Source: Lachnospiraceae bacterium (lineage in GTDB: Bacteria > Bacillota_A > Clostridia > Lachnospirales > Lachnospiraceae). From it: 10,597 nucleotides of DNA. Position 1 is the first letter of the stretch; the number at the start of each line of letters is the position of its first letter. This document shows positions 1 through 6,665 of the stretch, in pieces. Below the pieces are notes generated by a model. That model was not told the DNA's origin. It made no database searches and worked only from the letters and a program-made list of their open reading frames with translations. The stretch spans positions 1 to 10,597 of the forward strand of contig JAGAES010000109.1 of the NCBI GenBank assembly GCA_017613055.1. Direction: 5' to 3'. The position numbers were made by a program, and so were the translations under genes.

Positions 1-348
1 GAGTTCCCCACAATCCGCACAATATAAATCACCGGTGTATCCGACCTTACAGCTGGGCTGTCTCTCGTCTCTTCGTTCCGTATGTGCGTGGTTGAACGGG
101 TTGATTTCAACCTTTTCCGTATATCCGTTCTGAACGGCGTTACAGTAATCACACTGATGTCCTTTTACACCCTCTTCCGAACAGGTGGGGGCGGTTATCA
201 TATAATCTCCCCATACGTGCGCGTTCGGGTCCATGGGAATCGTCGTTCCGTCTGCGATTAATCCGCATTCCTTACATACGACACCTTCGTGTCCGGGTGT
301 CTTACAGGTCGGATTCACCTTCGCGGTTTCCTCTGACCAGTCATGCTT
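1..348 (-). repeat. Three divergent His/CxxC protein repeats at the visible end of the giant protein
   Basis: Three successive units each follow the pattern His, 12-13 residues, Cys, 9 residues, Cys, 2 residues, Cys. The key residues are H1691/C1704/C1714/C1717, H1733/C1745/C1755/C1758 and H1776/C1789/C1799/C1802. The units differ much more from each other than those in the FecR-domain gene at 6657-8672, but they share its layout and the (P/A)TC start of each Cys cluster. The array probably continues past the window edge. Such repeats are common in large surface proteins of gut Clostridia. Metal binding by the Cys/His set is my inference. Confidence 0.75.
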
Positions 349-3300
349 ATGCCACAGCGCGGTAGCGGTGACACTGTTCCGCGGCATGATGAACTCTTTC
401 TGCATCGCTTTTCCGTCCGAAAGCATCCAGGTAAGGTCAAGTCCGTCCGAATTCGTCCGGTTCGGACGATTCGGCGCTACGCCGATTTCCACATATTCGC
501 TGACCTGATAATCTCCGTCAACCCACGTAATACGCGAGAAGCCGATGCCGGGACGACCGTAAAATGTGACTTCCGAACGGTTGTCCATCTTATAATCGTA
601 AGGTACCGTGGAGCTCATGTCATCCTTATCCGTCCGCCAGATGATCATGGAGTTCGAATCGGACTGAAGCTCCTCAGGAAGAGACTGGTAGATACGGTCG
701 TCTACATGAATTACACTTTCAAATGATCTGCCGTCATCCAGAACCCATGTAACATTTACATCATCACCCTTGAAGGTTGCGTTAATGTACATGTCGGAAT
801 TCCGCATGATGGTATCGCCGTTGATCATTCCGAAATCCGAATCCCATCCTTCGAAAATGCATCCGGCTTTTGAAGGCTCCGTCTTCGGAAGGACAATCTT
901 CTCAAGATAATGCTGCTTCGTTGTCGCGATTTCCGTTTCGTCATCCATCCAGTGAATGGTATGCTCTAAGCCTACCGGAACACCGACAATGACCGCACAG
1001 AAGCTCTTTGCTCTTTCCATGACGGTATCTTTGTTGATCGGCGTCAATCCGGTCAGATCACCGTTTCGTACCTGATTCTGGATTGCTCCCGAATCATTGA
1101 ACGCCGCGCCGGTTCCGTACTTATCACACTGTGCGGGATCCGAGTATTTGATATACCAGTTTACGGATTCATATAACTCCGGACGGAAGTTCTTGTAGCG
1201 TTCCGGAATGGAATCGTAAATCTTATACGAATCGAGAATCTCCATGTACTCGGAAGAATAATCACCGCTCTTCTTTATATCATACTGCGAATCGTAAAGC
1301 ATGACTATGCTGTATACGAAATTCCGCCTGAAGTACGCTCCGACTACCGTATCGTTGCCGCGGAGGGTAAAGTATGTGTTGCCCCCGTTATGCTCACGGA
1401 TGGCTTTCTCATTGTTTTCCTTATAGCCGTAATACAGTCCGGAATAGATTTGGAGTTCTTCCCAGAGTCTGTCCTTCTCCGCTCCCCAATAATATGCTTC
1501 AGCGGATTGCCACTCGGCCTTATTCAACTTCTTCAACGCTTTTTGGTATTCATCACTGGTGCTGTAATACTTGTCTCTCAGTGCCGGCTCGTCCGGATAC
1601 TTCATATAGTCAAGCCGGTAACCCGGATACAGATTGTAAAACTCCGGCGAAATGGCAACATAACAGTATGTATTCTCAAGTCCCGTTACCGAACCGGTCC
1701 CGATAAGCTCGAATGCGCCGAGAGTCGTAATCTCGCGGTAATACTCCACGCGTGCAGTCTTCAGAACGCCTTCCCAGGATACGTTAACGGTACGCTGAAT
1801 CTTCTCGGTATTGAAACCGAATGCGTGGTTCTTATAGGTGAATACAATCTTTCCGTAGAACTTCGTCTTCGTGCAGTCAATCGGGATGATAACGATTTCG
1901 TTCGTACCAGGCAGGTACTGGAAGGAAGAAGGTCCGGGAATAATCTTTCCCTTGTCGTCCGTATCAAAGCATTCAACCGTGAAGTTCTCTTCGTTGTACT
2001 GTGTCCAGGAACGGCTTGTGCTGAGCGGCAGACTGTTGTCTTCCTGCGCGGGCTGCTTGATTGTCGCGGTGAACGGGGTTCCGTCCTCCGTATCCACCTT
2101 CTTCGAGTCGCAATTCTCTTCCGTCTCTTCACCGCTCTTCAGTTCCATAAGCTTCATCGTGAAGATGTTGTCACCGTCGATTTTATAGGAATTCGTCGTG
2201 CTCGGAATTTTAACCGTCAAAGCCTCGTCATCCGGTTCGATGGCGAAGTCAATCGGGAAGAATTCACATCCGAGCTTTAAGAACGGTATGGTGCTCTCAT
2301 AAAGCGGCCATTCCTTCGACGCTCTTCCTGCGCCGACCTGAATCTTCAGGTTAATTTCGACATAAATGCCGACTTCAAAATACAGGGAACCGCAGGCTCC
2401 GGATTTCGCCGGCTCGCCGGCCTTCAGTTCGTAATGCACATACAGGAATCCGTAGAGTTCCGCATAAACACCGGCCGATGCCACAACGCCGACCGAATCG
2501 AGATCCGTGCTGAACACTCCGACACGAAGATCAAGGCTCACACCTGCGCGGAGACCGATCATACCGAAAGCATAGAAGTCAGCGCGGAAGCAGGATGTCT
2601 TAACATCCGTTACGCTGGAGCCTTCCTTAAAGCCTCCGATCTGTTTATACTCATCACCGCCGCCCCAGATCTTGGCACGGAAGGAATACGCATACAGCTT
2701 CTCGTTCTCATAACTGATTCCCGCGCCGATCATCGCGTTAATCTTCAGGCTGACGTTGAAGTTAATCTTCATTCCGACATGGATGATACCGCAGGGGTCA
2801 ATCGGAATATCAATGCTTGCGAGGTCGATATCGACGAGGTCAATATATTCTGCGTCATTGCCGAGCATGTTGGAGTATTTCTCCACAAGCCCGCCGCCGA
2901 GGCCGGGTGATACATAATCCTGGCTTTCCTGTCCGCCGCTCTCACCGCCGCCGTGTGAATAACCGGCGCCTTTATCCTTCATCTCTTCAAGGTTGGTATA
3001 CGCGGTAAATGCGTCTCCGGCCGTTATCAAAGCTTTTGCAGCGCTTGTCCGGCCGGGCAAATCATTGCTGTTGCCGTTATCGATGAATCCGCCTGTCATC
3101 TCCGCGAAATCCGCATCCGGTTTTTCTTCGTTCTTCGTCTGCGCGGTTACAACAACACCGAAACCGGTATAGGTTCCTGCATCGAGAGACGCTGTGATAT
3201 CCAGACTCGAAGTCAATCCCCATTTGTTCTTATTTCTCTTTACTTTTACGGAGGGAGTCAGCTTAATCTCCTGCTCGAAGATGATTGCGGGAACAATTTC

Positions 3301-5415
3301 CAGTGTTCCGCCGTTATCCCCGATTTGTATCGTAATCTTAAAGGAAACCGAGACTTCTGCACGAAGACCTTTTCCTTCCAAATACTGCAGGATGAAACCG
3401 CCGGTGAAATTGAACTGCCAGTCATCAACTTTAACTTTTCCGCCGCCGCCTGAAAGTTTGCGAATGTCATCAAGCGTCATATCTTCGCCATTGGTTTTAA
3501 TGACCATATTGCGAAGTTCATCGCCATGCTCAAAGTTGTCAAAGTTGATGTCCTGGTCCGTAAGCAGCATCTCGAACAATTCTTTCGTCTCATCCATGAT
3601 GGTGCTCTTCGAAATCTGGTCATACATCTCCTTCTCGACATCTTTCAGATCAATCGCAGAAGTTTCGAAATCGATTTCCGGAAGCGTATTATAGAGTATG
3701 ACTTCCGGAGCAGTAAGTTCTTCATAGGAAAGTAAGGAATATGTGAAAACTGTTGTATCCTTTTCCTGCGTAATACCGGTAATCGTTCCGTAACCGGTTT
3801 CCTCAAAGTCTTCACCGCCGAGTTTGCCCTTATAGAAAGCCAGCTTGTCACCGACCTTAATAACCGTATTGGTATTAAGACCGAAGTCCTGGAAAACAGC
3901 GCTGCTGAAATCCAGATTCTTATTGCTGACCGTAGTCTTTCCGTCGGCAATGAATCCGTCGTCAGGTACGGGAATTACATTCTCGGAAGCTAGGATGCTC
4001 TCAAGCCCCGCATATTCGAATTCATAACGGTTGTCTCCGTAATTACGGATGATTTTTACGTAAGCCACGTCTCCGGAAGACAATCCGTCATCCGAGAATT
4101 CACCCTTATGAACGGCTACCGTCACGCCGGATTTGAACTCTTCCGAACCGGTATAGGTAAGAACGCCCGTACCGGAGTTTTCCTTCGCGGACATGTTGCC
4201 GTTCTCATCGGTTTCAAGGGTCAGAACACCGCGGAAATCCACGCCTTCCACTTCGGAGGCAGGCACGTGAATAACACGGGAGTCCACGGTCATGTTCGTA
4301 ATCTCTTCCTGAACGATTGTGATGTTATACTCGGTAACTTCCTTTTTGGTGGGCTCTCCGTCATAGACAAAACGGATGCGAGCGGTATCGGCAAGGCTCA
4401 CGGAATATACTTCGCCGCCTTCCCACTCACCATACGCGGTATGGAGCTTCCAGTGGTCGCCGCGGATGTTCTTGTCGCCGTACAGGAACTGCTCAAGAAG
4501 CAGAACCTGGTTAACGTCAAGACCGATTTCCTCACGCCAGTAACGCTCAACGCTGTCGTCGGGGCTTAATCCGTAACGCTCCAGAAGGTCCGCCTCGGTA
4601 ACCGTTGCGAAGTCAATTCCGAGGGAGCTGATTACCAATAGGGTCTGCTCATCCAGCCCGTCATATGCGGAATTGTCTACCGTTACACTCTCCGGCGTAA
4701 AATGATACACGATTTCCGTAACAGCTTCTTCGGTCAAAACTACGCCTTCCGTCGGATTTTCCATGAGTTCCGTCAGACGATCAAGAAGGGTTCCTCTTCC
4801 GGTGGTACTCTTACTCTTATCGATGCACGTAAGTACCGCCTCAACGGTTTCCCCGTTGAGTCCGGCAGTGCTGAGCCACTCTCTTGCCTCGGCTTCGCTT
4901 TCCGAGTAAAGGACATAAGGGACCTCAATGCCGGCGCGGCTCGCGTTCTTAACGGTAACAAGCGCTTCCACCTGTTCACGGCTCAGGCCGTAAGTAATCA
5001 GTTCCATATCAAAATCGGCCGGCACATTCATCTTCGAAACGTAAGTAAAGCCGGTGATGTCCTGCAATCCCTGCTCTTTTACGAAACGCGGGAACAGAAC
5101 CAGATCCGACGTAATCGGGTCATCACTGTTGGCGCGATTCAATCCCTGCGGGTCATATGTCCAGTTCATGAAGATTGCGCCGTCACGAGTAGGTTTTGCA
5201 AGCGTTCCGATGGTTGTACCTTCCTGTACCTTTACGGCTTCGGGAAGCTTCGTTGTATTCCGTTCTTCCGCGCTTGCCGTTTCGGGCAACGCGAAAGAGA
5301 CTTCGTAGGTTGCAAGCTTGTGCTTGCTCTTCCATACGAAGAACGTAATCAATCCGGCAACAAGCAGTGTTGCTGCTGAAACCGCGATAATAATCCGTGT
5401 CCGCTTTGATTTCAT
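1..5415 (-). CDS. Giant membrane-anchored surface protein with InlB-like and His/CxxC repeats (3' end outside window)
   Basis: One frame stays open from the ATG at 5415 to base 1, giving at least 1805 residues; the stop lies beyond the left edge. Residues 1-6 are basic and 7-28 form a hydrophobic helix with no lipobox, so this is probably an uncleaved signal anchor with the rest outside the cell. Residues about 60-112 look like an InlB/Flg_new (Listeria-Bacteroides) repeat. Residues 120-650 match no family I know. Residues 655-1060 are rich in alternating hydrophobic beta strands, interrupted by a Gly-rich linker (817-842). Residues 1285-1345 look helical and Tyr/Lys/Glu-rich. About 1480-1690 holds one clear InlB-like repeat (ending near 1548, with FEGWDSDF) and two weaker ones. 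From 1690 there are three His/CxxC units. The ATG overlaps the upstream stop (TAATG) and has GGAGGG 9 nt upstream. Function unknown; adhesion or surface display is plausible. No cell-wall sorting signal can be judged without the C terminus. Confidence 0.9.
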   Translation of the reverse strand, partial: MKSKRTRIIIAVSAATLLVAGLITFFVWKSKHKLATYEVSFALPETASAEERNTTKLPEAVKVQEGTTIGTLAKPTRDGAIFMNWTYDPQGLNRANSDDPITSDLVLFPRFVKEQGLQDITGFTYVSKMNVPADFDMELITYGLSREQVEALVTVKNASRAGIEVPYVLYSESEAEAREWLSTAGLNGETVEAVLTCIDKSKSTTGRGTLLDRLTELMENPTEGVVLTEEAVTEIVYHFTPESVTVDNSAYDGLDEQTLLVISSLGIDFATVTEADLLERYGLSPDDSVERYWREEIGLDVNQVLLLEQFLYGDKNIRGDHWKLHTAYGEWEGGEVYSVSLADTARIRFVYDGEPTKKEVTEYNITIVQEEITNMTVDSRVIHVPASEVEGVDFRGVLTLETDENGNMSAKENSGTGVLTYTGSEEFKSGVTVAVHKGEFSDDGLSSGDVAYVKIIRNYGDNRYEFEYAGLESILASENVIPVPDDGFIADGKTTVSNKNLDFSSAVFQDFGLNTNTVIKVGDKLAFYKGKLGGEDFEETGYGTITGITQEKDTTVFTYSLLSYEELTAPEVILYNTLPEIDFETSAIDLKDVEKEMYDQISKSTIMDETKELFEMLLTDQDINFDNFEHGDELRNMVIKTNGEDMTLDDIRKLSGGGGKVKVDDWQFNFTGGFILQYLEGKGLRAEVSVSFKITIQIGDNGGTLEIVPAIIFEQEIKLTPSVKVKRNKNKWGLTSSLDITASLDAGTYTGFGVVVTAQTKNEEKPDADFAEMTGGFIDNGNSNDLPGRTSAAKALITAGDAFTAYTNLEEMKDKGAGYSHGGGESGGQESQDYVSPGLGGGLVEKYSNMLGNDAEYIDLVDIDLASIDIPIDPCGIIHVGMKINFNVSLKINAMIGAGISYENEKLYAYSFRAKIWGGGDEYKQIGGFKEGSSVTDVKTSCFRADFYAFGMIGLRAGVSLDLRVGVFSTDLDSVGVVASAGVYAELYGFLYVHYELKAGEPAKSGACGSLYFEVGIYVEINLKIQVGAGRASKEWPLYESTIPFLKLGCEFFPIDFAIEPDDEALTVKIPSTTNSYKIDGDNIFTMKLMELKSGEETEENCDSKKVDTEDGTPFTATIKQPAQEDNSLPLSTSRSWTQYNEENFTVECFDTDDKGKIIPGPSSFQYLPGTNEIVIIPIDCTKTKFYGKIVFTYKNHAFGFNTEKIQRTVNVSWEGVLKTARVEYYREITTLGAFELIGTGSVTGLENTYCYVAISPEFYNLYPGYRLDYMKYPDEPALRDKYYSTSDEYQKALKKLNKAEWQSAEAYYWGAEKDRLWEELQIYSGLYYGYKENNEKAIREHNGGNTYFTLRGNDTVVGAYFRRNFVYSIVMLYDSQYDIKKSGDYSSEYMEILDSYKIYDSIPERYKNFRPELYESVNWYIKYSDPAQCDKYGTGAAFNDSGAIQNQVRNGDLTGLTPINKDTVMERAKSFCAVIVGVPVGLEHTIHWMDDETEIATTKQHYLEKIVLPKTEPSKAGCIFEGWDSDFGMINGDTIMRNSDMYINATFKGDDVNVTWVLDDGRSFESVIHVDDRIYQSLPEELQSDSNSMIIWRTDKDDMSSTVPYDYKMDNRSEVTFYGRPGIGFSRITWVDGDYQVSEYVEIGVAPNRPNRTNSDGLDLTWMLSDGKAMQKEFIMPRNSVTATALWHKHDWSEETAKVNPTCKTPGHEGVVCKECGLIADGTTIPMDPNAHVWGDYMITAPTCSEEGVKGHQCDYCNAVQNGYTEKVEINPFNHAHTERRDERQPSCKVGYTGDLYCADCGEL

Positions 5416-6245
5416 TATTCCAAACCCTCCGTGTATTGGTTATAGAGTTCCACGGCACTTGCCATAGGAACCGCTATGTTCAGATTTTGCGCATTGTCAT
5501 AGGTCCCGCTTACAATTCCGATGACATAGCCTAAACTGTTCAGAAGCGGCGCACCGCTGCAACCGCTCGCAACAGGAGTACTGAACAGGAATCGGGTGTG
5601 TTCGCCGTCATCCCAAAGCCCGTTGTAGTTTCCCATTGTTACAAGATTCATTACACCGGCCTGACTTCCGATTACCACCGTCGGTTCGCCGCGAAGCGGT
5701 TCCCCGCCGATATCGATTACCGGAAGAATGACTCCTTCCGGAAGTTTCAGGACAGCAACGTCATCCGATTCATCCATCCCGATTATCTCTGTCAGGGTGA
5801 AGGAAATGCCGCCCTCTCCGGTTGCTTTCGCGTATTCCATTCCGTCAATCACATGGTATGCGGTTACAAGATAACCCGGCTCAATTGCCGCGAACCCGGT
5901 CCCGGATCCGATTTTCGTTCCGTACTTGTCATAGACATCGAGTTTCACCACGGACTCGGCAGTCATCTCGATTGCCTCAGGATGATTAATCCAGGATACG
6001 GATACCGGAGGAACCCCTCCCACCCCTATGGAAGGAGGTGCTCCGTCCTCGCCTCCCGGAATTAACGTCGGCTGTTCTTCCGGCGTCGGTGTCAGCTGCT
6101 CATCCGATTCATTACTCTGCTGCTCTGTTTTCTTTTCCGATTCCTCCTTGCCGCGCATATTGTTGCGGTAAGATGAACTCGACTCACAGGACATAAGCAG
6201 AAGAAGCGGAATCACGAACAGAAGAAATAGTATTTTTCGCTTCAT
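5415..6245 (-). CDS. Trypsin-like (HtrA/S1C-type) serine protease lipoprotein
   Basis: This 276-residue protein is predicted to be an active serine protease tethered outside the membrane. Residues 1-19 are a basic then hydrophobic signal peptide ending in a lipobox (LMSC), so Cys20 would be lipidated. Residues 21-85 form a charged, Pro/Gly-rich linker. The protease domain runs from about 95 to 270. The triad is intact: His131 in TAYHV, Asp162 in DDVAVLKL and Ser230 in GCSGAP, the counterpart of GNSGGP in HtrA/DegP. A conserved GS-x-AG stretch at 193-197 fits the family. No PDZ domain follows, unlike classical HtrA, so substrate choice must come from the catalytic domain or partners. The ATG overlaps the stop of the 106-residue gene by four bases (ATGA), and the stop overlaps the giant gene's start (TAATG). 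Co-translation suggests it processes or matures the giant protein or a neighbour (inference). Confidence 0.92.
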   Translation of the reverse strand: MKRKILFLLFVIPLLLLMSCESSSSYRNNMRGKEESEKKTEQQSNESDEQLTPTPEEQPTLIPGGEDGAPPSIGVGGVPPVSVSWINHPEAIEMTAESVVKLDVYDKYGTKIGSGTGFAAIEPGYLVTAYHVIDGMEYAKATGEGGISFTLTEIIGMDESDDVAVLKLPEGVILPVIDIGGEPLRGEPTVVIGSQAGVMNLVTMGNYNGLWDDGEHTRFLFSTPVASGCSGAPLLNSLGYVIGIVSGTYDNAQNLNIAVPMASAVELYNQYTEGLE

Positions 6246-6562
6246 GAATCCTTCTTCCTCTCCTTTCTCTTTTCTCTATAGCGAAGAACGATTGACGTCA
6301 TCACAATTCCGAGCAGAAATGCCGCCACACCGGCCAGCACATATCCGCCGGCCTCCGAAGGAAGCAGGAACGCTCCGAGGTGCGATGCGGTTGCTTCGGA
6401 GATTGTCTGCCCTTTCAGAAGAATAACCGTAACGACGAGAAGAACCGTTAACGTTGCGGTAACCGTCGTGAGCACTGCCGTTCTGCGGCGTTCGCGTCTG
6501 GCGCGTATCTCTTTGCTCTTCTCAAATATCATCTCAAGTGCTTCATTCGATTCGTATTTCAC
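6242..6562 (-). CDS. Small two-helix membrane protein, paralog of the gene at 10294-10597
   Basis: The protein has 106 residues. Residues 1-27 are a highly charged, probably helical cytoplasmic head with many Arg/Lys/Glu. Residues 28-49 and about 72-94 are transmembrane helices joined by a short outside loop of about 22 residues, and the tail (95-106) is strongly basic. Both ends should therefore face the cytoplasm. The start is GTG at 6562, chosen because GGAGG sits 8 nt upstream and the next in-frame ATG would remove half of the head. The second helix and the loop before it match the protein at 10294-10597: a His-x-Gly in the loop, then GYV, Gly, AF, LGI and Thr at the same spacing. It is the first gene of the set that continues with the lipoprotein protease and giant protein, behind a copy of the 39-nt element. 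I do not recognise a named family. A membrane regulator or small assembly partner is possible. Confidence 0.85.
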   Translation of the reverse strand: MKYESNEALEMIFEKSKEIRARRERRRTAVLTTVTATLTVLLVVTVILLKGQTISEATASHLGAFLLPSEAGGYVLAGVAAFLLGIVMTSIVLRYREKRKERKKDS

Positions 6563-6570
6563 AGCCAGCT

Positions 6571-6575
6571 CCTCC
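6571..6575 (-). promoter_or_regulatory. Ribosome binding site deciding the GTG start at 6562
   Basis: GGAGG lies 8 nt upstream of a GTG codon. No ATG is suitably placed nearby, so this site supports the non-ATG start of the 106-residue membrane protein. Confidence 0.8.
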
Positions 6576-6591
6576 CTTCTTCAACTGTGAT

Positions 6592-6630
6592 TCCATCCTT
6601 TAGTTGCAGGTTTTCGGATTTTTACCCACC
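6592..6630 (-). promoter_or_regulatory. Conserved 39-nt promoter-like element, copy A
   Basis: On the minus strand this segment carries two blocks, GTGGGTAAAAA and CTGCAACTAAAGG, separated by 9 variable nt. It aligns without gaps to 8726-8764 with 32 of 39 bases identical. Differences fall mainly in the spacer and at the edges, as expected for a promoter or two-part operator. If the blocks are the -35 and -10 regions, transcription would start about 7 nt after the second block and leave a leader of roughly 27 nt that still contains the ribosome binding site. Reading TGCAAC as a -35 instead would put the start within or past the ribosome binding site, so that reading is less likely here. The sigma factor class is not identified. 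Confidence 0.6.
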
Positions 6631-6641
6631 ACATTTTTGAA

Positions 6642-6665
6642 TATTTACTGCGCTGTTTACTGCGC
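6642..6665 (-). repeat. 12-nt tandem duplication spanning the end of the FecR-domain gene
   Basis: On the minus strand, GCGCAGTAAACA is followed directly by GCGCAGTAAATA, with 11 of 12 bases identical. The first copy contains the last Gln codon and the TAA stop of the FecR-domain gene. The duplication is probably a replication slip. It adds a second, untranslated copy of the stop region and has no evident function. A 4-bp GCGC pairing within it is too weak to be a terminator. Confidence 0.6.

Noticed and set aside
1390..2280. Long plus-strand open frame of 296 codons inside the giant gene
   Set aside because: It is antisense to a continuous minus-strand frame with a good start site and protein-like sequence. 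The plus-strand translation shows no domain, signal or plausible ribosome binding site.
6631..6656. Possible terminator between the FecR gene and copy A of the element
   Set aside because: Only a 4-bp GCGC pairing is present and no T-run follows on the minus strand. Read-through from the FecR gene into the next operon remains possible.
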